Numbered from the stretch's first letter, positions 53,585-62,862 are shown. The stretch is DNA of 64,000 nucleotides from JANQOZ01 sp045106555 (GCA_045106555.1 JBGCET010000002.1:246247-310246); one strand, 5' to 3'. Program-made: numbers and translations. Notes: generated by a model not told the origin, from the letters alone.

Positions 53585-53665
53585 GACTGTTTCTTGATTC
53601 CAAATTCTCTCTACATGCTGGCGCTTCCCAGCGCCAATGCAGAACTGAACCTGAACCCATTTTCG
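53585..53665 (+). repeat. REP-like repeat, copy B
   Basis: Copy of the 80-bp unit at 51103-51182. The hairpin is TGGCGCT-TCCC-AGCGCCA. It is followed by a second inverted pair, CCCATTTTCGC / GCGAAATGGGG, and by GGGGTCAGAGTA, the reverse complement of the GACCCC core. Confidence 0.7.
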
Positions 53666-53725
53666 CTGATGCGAAATGGGGCCCGCGAAATGGGGTCAGA
53701 GTAGCGGGGTAGAGTTGTATGTTGT

Positions 53726-53792
53726 TTCCTTACTCTGTCCCTTTACTCTGACCCCAGAAATTCCTCTGACCCCAGAAATTCCCCAGAAATTC
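53726..53792 (+). repeat. GACCCC repeat, unit 3 (no gene part)
   Basis: TTCCTTACTCTGTCCCTTTA followed by CTCTGACCCCAGAAATTC, a second CTCTGACCCCAGAAATTCC and a partial third step. Here the tail is not preceded by yghU sequence. Confidence 0.75.
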
Positions 53793-53903
53793 GTCGGTCG
53801 TAACAATCACTCCCGCTCTCGAACAGCTTCATGACCCGGTTTGCAAAGCAATCTCGCTTCATCTCAGTAAGCCCAAACGCTGTTCAGAGGACTGACTCCC
53901 GCT

Positions 53904-56819
53904 ATGCCAACACACTATCTTGCAAAATTTCTTCCCGCTTTTGGACCTATAGCCTTAGTATTTGCGTTAACCACCACACAAGCTCAAGAGCCCGTTGGCG
54001 AACGCTGGAACACCGTGCGTGGCGATAACAGCCCTGGTTTGAGCTACTCCACGTTTGTCGAGACCCCCAGCGGCCGCTGGTTGGCTGCTGGCCGCGGTGG
54101 CCAGCTGATGTTGAGCGACAACAACGGCGCCGATTGGCGCTATCAGGTCATCACCAACGCCGTTGGCGAGGCCTTGTTTGCCAATATCACGGACATGGTG
54201 GTCATCGAAAGCACCATAGTGGCAACCGCCGTTAGCATAGCGGTTACCGATCGCGACTCGGGTTTGCCACCCGGCATCGGTCGTACCCAACTTCTCAGCA
54301 GCAACAACAACGGCGATACGTGGAATATCCAAGATTTTCCGGAGCGCGACGCCCAGTTTCTTGGCACGATTCCGGTGCCCGGGGTGTATCTGCCTAATCT
54401 GTATGTGGCGCCTAACGGCCAGCTGCTCGCCTATGGCTCCGCGCTGCAGGTATCAGGAGGGCAGGGTTACTACATTGGGGGGCTGATCTTCCGTCGCCAG
54501 GGGCCTACCTGGGAACAGGTGTATTTTGAGCAAGGTGTGCTGCAGTCCATCAATGAGGCAGACAACGGCCGTTTAGTCGCAGGCGGATTCCAGACCATTC
54601 TCGACAGTGCCGACGGCGCCGGCTGGAACGGCTACGCGTTTGTCGACGCCAATATGAACGTGGATGGACAACCGCTGGATTTCGATCAGAAAGAGCTTCT
54701 CAACGTTTCTGACGCGGCCTTCATCAACAACAACTATGTGATCCAGACCCAGCGATTTCGGCGTTCCGACGAGCCGAATGTGTTTGAGATCGCCGGCGAC
54801 AAACCCACCGTTTTTCAAAGTCCCAACCCATTTGACGGCGGCCGGATCTGGAACGGCACTGAAGCGAGCCAGATTTATCCAAACTGGATCAACACGCCCG
54901 CTGGCCTCACCAGCGTTTACCGGGGCGCCTTTACGTCCAGTGATGGCGTGAACTGGGAAGATCGAGACGACACCGTGACCCCTCGGGCTCTCAGCGTCGG
55001 TCAGGCAGGTGCCCAAAGCGTGGTGGCGGTGGGCAATAGTGACGAAGTCTGGCTCAGCAGCAACAACGGCGAAACCTGGAGCAAAATTTTGGACAACGAG
55101 CCAGGCTTCGATCTCCAGCTGTTTGCGCGAGTGGGCAACACACTGCTGGCGTTGGGATTGGCGCGGGTGGAGGGGGCGTTTACCGAGCTCATTTTTCGCA
55201 GCGTAGACAATGGCAACACATGGGTGCCCGCCGCCGACGTTGACGGCGTGTTTTTTCAAACCCTAACCCCAACAATCGGCAAAGTGGACGGTGACCGCTT
55301 CTTTGCAGCCACTGGACTCGCCGATCAATTGATCGCCAGCGACGATGGCGGTGTAACGGTCCGGTCCATTGCGTTACCTGACGCCGGTCCCTTCGCCGAA
55401 CTGCAGGATGTGGTCATTGGTCAGAGCGGACGCCTGGTGATCGCACCGCAAAACAAGCGTGCTCGCCCTGAGGACGCCGTCTTTTACGTGAGCGATGACC
55501 ATGGAGCAAGCTGGTCGCCACGTTCTTTCCCAATGGATTTTAACGCCACGCCCAAGCGGGGTTTGCATCTGGGCGGTGGACGGATCATCTATTTGCTTAA
55601 TCTGAGTCCGGGTGGCCGTAGCTCATTCCAACCAGAGCTGATCATCAGTGACGACAACGGCAACAGTTGGCGCCGGGAAAATCCGTTTCAGTCTATTGAA
55701 GGAATGGATCTAACCAACACGGGTCAGAACGCCATAGAGCTTACCGAAATATTCCAGACCGCGCAGGGAACGCTGATCATCATCGGGGACAGCAACGAGC
55801 TGCTTTACAGCGAGGACCAGGGGGCAAGTTTTGAGCTGGGTTTTAATCTGAGCAATGGCAACATTCAACAGATTCGGGGCATTGTGGAATCTCAAGGCCG
55901 CCTATTCGTTCCAGGATATACCCGCATCGGTGGTTCATTTTCTCAGCCCGAGGTAGAGAATTTCGTGCTGATCAGCGAAGACGAAGGCAAAACCTGGCGC
56001 CAGGTTCCGGTACCCTCTGATCTGCTTAGAACGCGGCTCACCGGGGCAACGGTTGGCGCTGACGGTCGGGTGATTCTGAGTGGGACCAATGGCGCGATTT
56101 TCGTGTCGGATGCGCTAACCGCCGCGCCGGATCTGATCAGCACTTTTTCGGTTCGCGAAGGCGAGTCCATCACCCTTGCGGTTCCGCGGCCTCCGGCTGA
56201 AGGGGACATTTCGGTCACTTGGTCGCTGCTACCGTTTAGCGCCGATGCCGGCGATGATTTTATTCAAACCATGGGCCAGCTGTCCTGGCTTGCCGACGAC
56301 CCGGCACCTCAGGCGATCACCGTCGATACGGTAGACGATGCGCTCGTTGAGGAGCCAGAGAATCTACAGGTGATGTTCAGCGTTGCCGGCGATCTAAAAA
56401 CCAGCTTCAGCTACGACGTCACCATCACCGATAACGAAGAGTCTCAGGATGCTGGAATCGAGGTGCTGGCCAACACGCTGCTTCAAACATCTGAGGAGGG
56501 CGCCAGCGACCAATTCCGAGTCGTGCTAAGCCGCGCTCCGAGCGCCGACGTAGACCTTAGTTTGGCGCTTGACCTGAGCGGCGAGATTACGGCTCAACCA
56601 GGCAATCTGATGTTTACGCCGACCAACTGGAGCACGCCACAAACGGTCACCGCGACCGGCATTGATGATGCGGATCGCGACTTCAATCGCGCCGTAACGA
56701 TCTCACTTACCCCAGCGAGTAGCGATGAAAATTATCAGGCGTTAGATCCGGTTTTGGTGTTCGTGCTCAATACCGACAACGAGGTCGACGTCGGTATCTT
56801 TCAGGACGGTTTCGAGTAG
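53904..56819 (+). CDS. secreted BNR (Asp-box) propeller protein with DGFE tail
   Basis: A 971-residue exported protein (signal peptide ending TTTQA). At least eight Asp-box/BNR motifs of the S-x-D/N-x-G-x-T/S-W type are visible (LSDNNGADW, SSNNNGDTW, SSNNGETW, RSVDNGNTW, VSDDHGASW, ISDDNGNSW, YSEDQGASF, ISEDEGKTW), giving one or two sialidase/YCF48-like propellers over residues ~40-750. A Calx-beta-like domain region (about 790-960) follows, then the tail IFQDGFE. No sialidase catalytic triad is evident, so a binding role is more likely than hydrolysis. Stand-alone gene between repeats. Confidence 0.88.
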   Translation: MPTHYLAKFLPAFGPIALVFALTTTQAQEPVGERWNTVRGDNSPGLSYSTFVETPSGRWLAAGRGGQLMLSDNNGADWRYQVITNAVGEALFANITDMVVIESTIVATAVSIAVTDRDSGLPPGIGRTQLLSSNNNGDTWNIQDFPERDAQFLGTIPVPGVYLPNLYVAPNGQLLAYGSALQVSGGQGYYIGGLIFRRQGPTWEQVYFEQGVLQSINEADNGRLVAGGFQTILDSADGAGWNGYAFVDANMNVDGQPLDFDQKELLNVSDAAFINNNYVIQTQRFRRSDEPNVFEIAGDKPTVFQSPNPFDGGRIWNGTEASQIYPNWINTPAGLTSVYRGAFTSSDGVNWEDRDDTVTPRALSVGQAGAQSVVAVGNSDEVWLSSNNGETWSKILDNEPGFDLQLFARVGNTLLALGLARVEGAFTELIFRSVDNGNTWVPAADVDGVFFQTLTPTIGKVDGDRFFAATGLADQLIASDDGGVTVRSIALPDAGPFAELQDVVIGQSGRLVIAPQNKRARPEDAVFYVSDDHGASWSPRSFPMDFNATPKRGLHLGGGRIIYLLNLSPGGRSSFQPELIISDDNGNSWRRENPFQSIEGMDLTNTGQNAIELTEIFQTAQGTLIIIGDSNELLYSEDQGASFELGFNLSNGNIQQIRGIVESQGRLFVPGYTRIGGSFSQPEVENFVLISEDEGKTWRQVPVPSDLLRTRLTGATVGADGRVILSGTNGAIFVSDALTAAPDLISTFSVREGESITLAVPRPPAEGDISVTWSLLPFSADAGDDFIQTMGQLSWLADDPAPQAITVDTVDDALVEEPENLQVMFSVAGDLKTSFSYDVTITDNEESQDAGIEVLANTLLQTSEEGASDQFRVVLSRAPSADVDLSLALDLSGEITAQPGNLMFTPTNWSTPQTVTATGIDDADRDFNRAVTISLTPASSDENYQALDPVLVFVLNTDNEVDVGIFQDGFE

Positions 56820-56995
56820 AGGTCTGTTCGCCCCATGAAAGTCTGATCCGGATGATCTTTGATGCGACGCGCAAACGGACAAAATATCAGGGTTGTCGTT
56901 TGTTCGCTGCGATTGCGTATATATCAAGAAGAGGGGTGACGGCAGTTGGGTCTGCGGCCACACGGGGTGGATTTACAGATTAAGGGACTTTGAAC

Positions 56996-57424
56996 ATGCC
57001 CAATAGACGTGCCCATGATCATATCGGCAATTTCAATTTCATGGTTGAAGTGGAGGGCGTTACTCAAGGCGCCGACCGAACCAACGCGATTACCTTACAG
57101 CCGCAAAGCGATGGTGACATGGTAATCGCCGATGCCTCGGGCAATTACCTGATTAGCGGCGTTGGCAACGATGCGCTGTTGTTGGAAGGCAAGTTGAGTC
57201 CAACCGATATTTGGTTTCATCGCCAAGGTGATGACCTGGCCATCAGTATCGACGGTAGCGATCAAGTGCTGCTGGTTGCCAACTGGTTTACCGGAAAAAA
57301 AGCGATGATTGAATCCATTACGGCAGGCAGTTACCGGCTCGACGGGGAGACGTTGACCCAGGCCCTGACGCTTCAGGACGATGTTGAACGGGTTGTGCCC
57401 GATTTATGGTACCAAGCGTTTTAA
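56996..57424 (+). CDS. small protein with tail-tube-like N-terminus and HCBP-type C-terminus
   Basis: A 142-residue protein without signal peptide. The N-terminus HIGNFNFMVEVEGVTQGA resembles the opening of gp19-type tail-tube proteins of phages and contractile injection systems. The C-terminal half (SPTDIWFHRQGDDLAISIDG, VLLVANWFTGKKAMIESI) resembles the short domain that follows RTX calcium-binding repeats. GGGA lies 8 nt before ATG 56996. No other phage or injection-system genes are near. Function unknown. Confidence 0.6.
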   Translation: MPNRRAHDHIGNFNFMVEVEGVTQGADRTNAITLQPQSDGDMVIADASGNYLISGVGNDALLLEGKLSPTDIWFHRQGDDLAISIDGSDQVLLVANWFTGKKAMIESITAGSYRLDGETLTQALTLQDDVERVVPDLWYQAF

Positions 57425-57478
57425 CGCCCCCCAAAAGAAAGCCAACAACGGTCAACAGGTACTGCTGATCTGTCAGTA

Positions 57479-57652
57479 CTAGGGCGTCAGACCTAACTCA
57501 TCGGCGAATTCGACGGACGGACCACTGCGACGGCCGCTTTGGCCAAAGCCCAGGACGCCCATATCCAGGACCAGGAATTGGGTCGCGGCAATGTTTGGCT
57601 TGCGGCCGTCAGGAACCTGATCACCCATGATCTTTTGGTGCTTGTCCGTCAT
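57479..57652 (-). CDS. small hypothetical protein
   Basis: A 57-codon frame beginning MTDKHQKIMGDQVPDGRKPN, directly downstream of the truncated DGFE-type gene on the same strand. Codon use resembles neighbours but the ribosome site is weak and no family is recognised. Confidence 0.3.
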   Translation of the reverse strand: MTDKHQKIMGDQVPDGRKPNIAATQFLVLDMGVLGFGQSGRRSGPSVEFADELGLTP

Positions 57653-57661
57653 GTCTGAGAG

Positions 57662-58477
57662 TCAACTCTCAAATCCGTTTTCGAAGATCTCATCACCAAC
57701 AATCTGAATGGCAAAGGTTTGTGTGGGCGATTGGTTGATACCGCCATTCGCTGTTCCGCCGCTATCGCGCACTCTGACTTGGAAGGTTGTGCTGCCGGTG
57801 GCGGTTGCCGATGGGGTGTAGGTCAGGTTGCCCAGTGGGTCAACACTGGGCGGAACCTGAAACAAATTTGGCGCTGCGACGTTGGTCACTTCGTAGACGG
57901 CGGTTTGAGCAGTTTCGTTCTCTGCGCCGGGGTTAAACGTTGCCCAGAGGGATACAGTCTGCGGTCCGGCTCCGGCACTGGATTGTGGTGGGTTTTGCGC
58001 GGTGAACGACGGTTCGTCGTTTACAGATACAACATCAACCGTCACATTGAGGATATTGTTTTCGTCAGCGAAGCCGCCTAAGGCGCCTATGGCGGATGTA
58101 ATGTCTACGTTTGCACCATCATCAACCCAGCGGCCATCCCAAAGGCGCGTTGTCAGGCCTGCGGGTTGGCCTGAATACTCCGGAGCTGGTTGGAATCTCA
58201 GTAAAGCGTCTGCTGATAAGACCAAGGCATTTTGGTCGCTTAAGGACTCAGGCACCAAATTCCAGATAACGCCGTTATTGATGCTGAATTCCCAACTGCC
58301 CTGGGCAGGGAAACGGGTATGGCTGACAATCGCCATGCCGGCAAACGGGTCGTTGTCCTGATATACACCAGCTACGGAGTTTGCCAGTACGCTGCCGGCG
58401 AAGATCGGTTGGTCTTCAAGCAGGGAGGTTAGCGTTGCCGTGGAGTTTCCGACTTGCGGCGTAGCGGGAAACCGGGG
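57662..58477 (-). pseudogene. 5'-truncated secreted protein gene with NGFES tail
   Basis: The open frame codes for cadherin/Ig-like repeats (SVNDEPSFTAQNPPQSS, LGNLTYTPSATATGSTTFQVRVRDSGG) and ends in IFENGFES, a variant of the DGFE tail. The frame remains open upstream of the first ATG (58336) to an in-frame TGA at 58478-58480 that belongs to a CTGACCCC motif; homologous sequence such as LEDQPIFAGSVLAN is coded upstream of that ATG. The signal peptide and N-terminal part are therefore missing, cut off at the repeat junction. Confidence 0.7.
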
Positions 58478-58541
58478 TCAGGTCTTTCTGCGCCACACAA
58501 GCTATTGGAGATGTCGCGACGAAAGGCTTGACCCTCGAATT

Positions 58542-58799
58542 TGCGGAGTTTCTGCAAGTTCAGGAGTACTCCCACGTGAAACGCTGGGCGGACACCATTG
58601 CCAGTCGGCCCACGGTCGGTCGCGGTTGGAAAGTCAATCGCGTCTGGGGCGACCCCGCAGATCAACTGCATGAACGCCATAGCGCGAGTGACTTTGACCT
58701 GAAGACACAAGACAAGATGGGTTCCTAACTCTATTTTTCGCTTGGTTGCCTTACTCTGTCCCTTTACTCTGACCCCAGAAATTCCTGACCCCAGAAATT
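58542..58799 (+). repeat. GACCCC repeat, unit 4 (with 190 bp of yghU)
   Basis: It starts within codons for FLQVQEYSHVKRW, continues with the yghU 3' end at ~97 percent identity (H to Q and A to T changes) through the stop codon, and ends with the CTCTGTCCCTTTACTCTG block and two GACCCCAGAAATT steps. The yghU part is a 3' fragment only and cannot make an enzyme. Confidence 0.82.
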
Positions 58800-58867
58800 T
58801 CTTTTTGATCCCGAAACGGTCTGGATTACGCCCCCTTTAACAGACAACGAATTTTTGAGGTGGGGTT

Positions 58868-61429
58868 TTGGGTACTAATACAATCCGCTTTGGGTGGAAA
58901 GTCTGCGCTGCGTTGGCAATACTCTTACTGGCCGGGGGCGCATGGGCCGTCGTAGCGCAACTGGACCAAAGCTATGGACAGCAAGGCCGCGTAATCGACC
59001 AAGTGCCCGGGCCGGTCGCCAACGACATAAACGTTATCGCGGTGCAAAGCGATGGGAGGGTTGTTGCGGCAACTGCCGGACTGCGACGATTTAATACCGA
59101 TGGCACACCTGATTTAGCATTTGGCACCGCAGGCGTTACCAAAATTCGTTTTCGAATCGTGGATATTGTGATTGACGCGTCTGACACCATTTTTGTTTTG
59201 GGCAACGACTCCGGCAGCGCGAATGATCAGACTGTCGTGGCGAAATTCTCCGCCAACGGCGCTCCGGACGTATCGTTTGGCAGCGGGGGTGTACAGCCAC
59301 TAAATCTGACGAATGACTTTCTCGAGCTGCCAACCGATCTGCTATTGCTGTCCAGCGGCAACATTATTGTCTCCGGGTGCGCTGTCGACGACTTCGACTA
59401 TTCAGCCATCATAGCGGCACAACTGCTAACCAACGGCACACTGGACCCAAGCTTTGGCACCGAGGGTATTTTTCGCTTTAACGATTCACTGGGGGCCTGC
59501 GTCGGTGATGCAGCGGAGTTTGCCGATGGCATCATATTTACGGGTGGGCGTTTCAGCCTTAACGGATTTGGTTGCGATGGTGATGGCTCACCGCCACCCG
59601 ATATGTTCCTTTATAAGGTGGACACCAGCGGAGTGCCGAGTGCAGGATTCGGCAGCAATGGTCAGACGACCTTCAATCCCGGTTGCTTTGAGTCACCGAG
59701 CGCAATCTTTGAACTGCCCGGAGGCGGCATTTTTGTTGCAGGAACCGATGCTCCACCGACGTTGTTTGGTAGAGCACCCTTTTTTGCCCAGTTCGATAGT
59801 CAGGGCGCGGTGGATAACCTTTATGCAGATCAGGGCGCTTTGTTGATCGACGGCGGCGACGTTTCGTTTAGCGTTTCTGATGTAAAGATGTTGCCGGGAG
59901 GCGAGGTCCTGTTCGCCGGAACCCGTATAGAGGAAACCTCCGACTTCAACGAAGATTACCGAGCCTTTGCGGGCAGGCTAACGGCGGATAGAACAGGTCT
60001 CGACGGTACGTTCGGCAGCTCAGGAATTGCCGTCATGCCGAGTTCGGGTGTGGAAGAATACGGGCGAGCGCTGGGTCTGTTGAGCAATGGTGATGCGTTG
60101 CTGGCTGGCGGCGGCATCGAATCAACGGACAGCGGCGCCGATCCGGGCTTCGGCGTCATTCGATCCATTGCTTCCGATGGCAGTTTGATCAGCGAGTTTG
60201 GCGACGATGGCGAGGTTCTCATCGACGTGCGTGGGCCAACGTCTGTGTCTGTCTCCGCCGGACTGGGATTTCCCGACGGGGAGGTTCTTGTTGCGGGCGA
60301 GGTAGAAGACCTTCTCTACGTTGCTGCCTATGAGCAAAATGGACAGTCCAATCTAAACTTTGGCGACGCCGGGTATTCCGTCATCATCCCCCCGGATATG
60401 ACTGGCGAGGTACGGGCGTTGGCCGCCGGTTCGAACGGCGACATCTATGCGGGCGCTTCATTGCGCGAACCAGGTGGTTTTATCTCCGATACGTTATTTG
60501 GCGTTTATCGCCTGGACGCCGATGGCGCCCAGGATATGGCCTTTGGCATACAGGGGTTTGCCACCGCTAACGTCGATACGGGCCGAGCAGAAGTGCCCGA
60601 AGCTTTATTGTTTGACGGGTCCACCATTACGATCGCCGGCAACGTCGCCACCCCAGGGTCGGTGAACCGCGACTTCGCGCTGGCGCGCTTCAACCAACTG
60701 GGTGAGCCGGATAGCTCATTCGGCAGCAATGGTGTGGTGATGACCGCTTGGAATGTTGCTGACTATCAAAGCTCCAGAATCCTCGCTCTAGGTAGGCAAA
60801 GCGATGGCAAGCTCATCGCTGGTGGCACACTCAACCTGACAGGCTTTGTAAACTTTGCGGCCATTGCGCGATACAACGTCGATGGAAGCATCGACACCAG
60901 TTTCGGTGTTGATGGGCTGACTCTGCTGGACTTTGGTGTTGAGGCAAATGGAGACGACATCATCGTTTTGCCCGACGACACCATTTTGGTTTTGGGTACA
61001 GCCTTCGGCGGCAGCTCACCCGACATCAATGTGGGTGTAGCCCGGCTCACCAGCAACGGCAGCCTGGACCTATCGTTCGCCGATCAGGGCTTCGGCATCT
61101 TTCAGCGCCCCGACAACCGGACTGGCCGAGGTAGCGAAATGGCACGGGATAGCGAAGGCAATATATTGGTTGCCGTCCAGGCCCGGCAAGGATTTTCGCT
61201 ACTAAAGTTAAGCGCCAACGGCGAGGTGGATTCCGGTTTTGGCAATAGTGGATGGTTTGACGAAAATTTTGGTCAACCCGCCACAACCAGCAGCGGCGAC
61301 GTAAAGGCCATTGCGGTACACAGCGACGCTTCGGTCAGTTTGATCGGCGGCGCCCTGCGCGTCAATCTGGGGATCGCCCGCGTGAGCGGTGATGCGGCTG
61401 GACAGATATTCTCCGACGGATTCGAGTAA
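58868..61429 (+). CDS. secreted delta-60 repeat protein with DGFE tail
   Basis: An 853-residue exported protein (hydrophobic segment LAILLLAGGAWAVVA) composed of ~14 delta-60-type repeats of 50-60 residues, recognised by D-x-S/A-FG-x-x-G (LDQSYGQQG, PDLAFGTAG, LDPSFGTEG, IDTSFGVDG, LDLSFADQG) and xQxDGK/R...AG. This repeat builds seven-bladed propeller-like surface proteins. The end is IFSDGFE. The start is TTG 58868 behind GAGGTGGGG. It lies directly after repeat unit 4, which may have replaced its former upstream region. Confidence 0.88.
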   Translation: MGTNTIRFGWKVCAALAILLLAGGAWAVVAQLDQSYGQQGRVIDQVPGPVANDINVIAVQSDGRVVAATAGLRRFNTDGTPDLAFGTAGVTKIRFRIVDIVIDASDTIFVLGNDSGSANDQTVVAKFSANGAPDVSFGSGGVQPLNLTNDFLELPTDLLLLSSGNIIVSGCAVDDFDYSAIIAAQLLTNGTLDPSFGTEGIFRFNDSLGACVGDAAEFADGIIFTGGRFSLNGFGCDGDGSPPPDMFLYKVDTSGVPSAGFGSNGQTTFNPGCFESPSAIFELPGGGIFVAGTDAPPTLFGRAPFFAQFDSQGAVDNLYADQGALLIDGGDVSFSVSDVKMLPGGEVLFAGTRIEETSDFNEDYRAFAGRLTADRTGLDGTFGSSGIAVMPSSGVEEYGRALGLLSNGDALLAGGGIESTDSGADPGFGVIRSIASDGSLISEFGDDGEVLIDVRGPTSVSVSAGLGFPDGEVLVAGEVEDLLYVAAYEQNGQSNLNFGDAGYSVIIPPDMTGEVRALAAGSNGDIYAGASLREPGGFISDTLFGVYRLDADGAQDMAFGIQGFATANVDTGRAEVPEALLFDGSTITIAGNVATPGSVNRDFALARFNQLGEPDSSFGSNGVVMTAWNVADYQSSRILALGRQSDGKLIAGGTLNLTGFVNFAAIARYNVDGSIDTSFGVDGLTLLDFGVEANGDDIIVLPDDTILVLGTAFGGSSPDINVGVARLTSNGSLDLSFADQGFGIFQRPDNRTGRGSEMARDSEGNILVAVQARQGFSLLKLSANGEVDSGFGNSGWFDENFGQPATTSSGDVKAIAVHSDASVSLIGGALRVNLGIARVSGDAAGQIFSDGFE

Positions 61430-61449
61430 CGCCACGAGCCGGGTTCGGG

Positions 61450-61851
61450 TCAATCGTTAAGCTGCGATGGGCGCTGCACATCGGCGATATCGTTCCAGAC
61501 TTTCTGGCTTTCAAAACGGCTGTCGCGTACTACGAAACGGTCTATAAAACGGATATCGCTGAACGGTACCCCGTCTAGCCATTCTCCAGACAGGGTACCC
61601 CAACAGTAGACGATTATCGCTCCGTCGTCGGCGAGCGCATCAAAGCAATCATAGTGTTTGCGGACGGCGCGATAACGCTCCCCTGACCAATGGACTAAGT
61701 CGTCCAAAGATGTGAAGGTTTGGCTGCCCGGGAACTCCATGGTGAAACCAGGAGCAAGAAAGGTCTTCGCGCGATCAAGATCACGTGCTTCCATGGATTG
61801 CAGAAAGTTCTGTACCGCGGTGCTGGCTTCGTTAAGGGTCGTTTCGTTCAT
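61450..61851 (-). CDS. SnoaL/NTF2-like protein
   Basis: A 133-residue cytosolic protein of the NTF2 superfamily (STAVQNFLQSMEARDLDRAKTFLAPGFTMEFPG at the start, later FSDIRFIDRFVVRDSRFESQKVWND). Relatives are isomerases, hydrolases or ligand-binding proteins. ATG 61851 is preferred. It is convergent to the delta-60 repeat gene and is the last ordinary gene before the island boundary. Confidence 0.78.
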   Translation of the reverse strand: MNETTLNEASTAVQNFLQSMEARDLDRAKTFLAPGFTMEFPGSQTFTSLDDLVHWSGERYRAVRKHYDCFDALADDGAIIVYCWGTLSGEWLDGVPFSDIRFIDRFVVRDSRFESQKVWNDIADVQRPSQLND

Positions 61852-62140
61852 TTGGACGGTGTTCCCCACAAGTGTTTAAGCTCAGGTGGGCAGCTTAGAG
61901 GCAACGATGTAATGAGGCCAGGGTGTCTCCAGCAATATTTTCCACCACTGAAAGGAAACATTCGTGTGCTGTCCAGACGGTTTTCACTGGGTTGTCGAAA
62001 TGATGAAAACTGCCAGGTGCTCGCCATCGTTACCGGCTACTTTGAACTTGATTCGAAGGAAAGCGGGCAGAAAATTCCTTAGTTTTCCCTATTGGTGTCA
62101 GTAGGAAATTGCAGGAAGCTCGCTAAGTGTTTGATTTAAT

Positions 62141-62180
62141 TGGTGGGCGATACAGGGCTTGAACCTGTGACCTCTGCAAT
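62141..62180 (-). other. tRNA 3'-end remnant, candidate attachment site
   Basis: On the minus strand a perfect T arm ACAGG-TTCAAGC-CCTGT is followed by ATCGCCC, A and CCA, the exact 3' end of a tRNA whose acceptor would be GGGCGAT. Upstream, no anticodon or D arm can be folded. Such orphan 3' ends are left where integrative elements use a tRNA gene; by orientation the element lies at higher coordinates. The preceding 61870-62140 contains no gene. Confidence 0.65.
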
Positions 62181-62363
62181 GTGACTGCTGGATTATGAAA
62201 TTAAGTTGTTGTTTTAAAAGACTAAGTTCGGGCGCTCCGTTGCGATTTTGCCGATATTTGGACTGACAGGGGATAACGCGGGTCAACGCTGTTCCTTTAA
62301 TATCCCTTAGTTCATGATTCGAATTCCGATCTCGACCCACAATCCTGAGAGTGCCAGCTAGAA

Positions 62364-62489
62364 ATGCATGCCATCGTTTTTGATATTGACGGCACGTTGT
62401 TTGATTCCTGTGAGGTGGACGGCGACCTTTATGCTAACGCCATAAACAGTGTCCTATTAATTTACGTTTGTTTTGACGATTTTCTGTGA
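62364..62489 (+). pseudogene. HAD-superfamily hydrolase, truncated after ~30 residues
   Basis: The frame starts with MHAIVFDIDGTLFDSCEVDG, the HAD motif I with both aspartates and the beginning of the cap. HAD hydrolases need ~200 residues, but after NAINSVLL the sequence changes character and stops at 62489. The gene was cut at about 62450 by an insertion or deletion. Confidence 0.65.
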
Positions 62490-62801
62490 TTTCTTGCACA
62501 CACTTGTTTACTTTCGTTGGCAAGAACAGAGCTGAAGAGGGATTTTGACATTTCGAAGTCAGCAAATATCGCCGTTTTAAGTATCACCAAATCGCTAGGG
62601 GAAGGAGCAGTTGTTGCTGACTTGGAAACGAAGTTATTGGCAACAAAAAAACCGATAGCAAGTAAGGCGAGTGAATTATTGCAGACTGCCGTCAACATTG
62701 TCCGAGTCGGTGAGAGGATGCAACTATTGGACTGCCCATTTTTTGGCTCCACTTCTACGCCTTCCATTGCGCTCCAGAAAACTCTGAATTTTCTTGAATG
62801 A
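62462..62801. other. AT-richer stretch with overlapping small frames
   Basis: A minus-strand frame (62462-62767, ~101 residues) has ATG with GGAG upstream and one hydrophobic segment; a plus-strand frame (62517-62801, ~94 residues, TTG start) is amphipathic and helix-rich. They overlap almost completely, so at most one is real. Neither matches a family I know. Confidence 0.3.
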
Positions 62802-62862
62802 ATCGACTTGTTGCTGAGTGCCTCAAAGAAGGTGGTGGGGATGACAGAGGTCAGGGTCTGGA

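Noticed and set aside
54573..55259. 228-codon minus-strand frame inside the BNR gene
   Set aside because: It is antisense to clearly coding BNR repeats and owes its length to the repeat composition.
56996..57424. Prophage or contractile injection system at 57 kb
   Set aside because: Only one tube-like N-terminus is present; no sheath, baseplate, capsid or terminase genes occur in the window.
42989..58799. GACCCC repeats as a CRISPR array
   Set aside because: The units are kilobases apart, of different length and contain coding fragments; there is no repeat-spacer periodicity.
62141..62180. tmRNA or complete tRNA gene at 62.1 kb
   Set aside because: Only the T arm and acceptor 3' strand can be folded; no 5' acceptor or anticodon arm is found.
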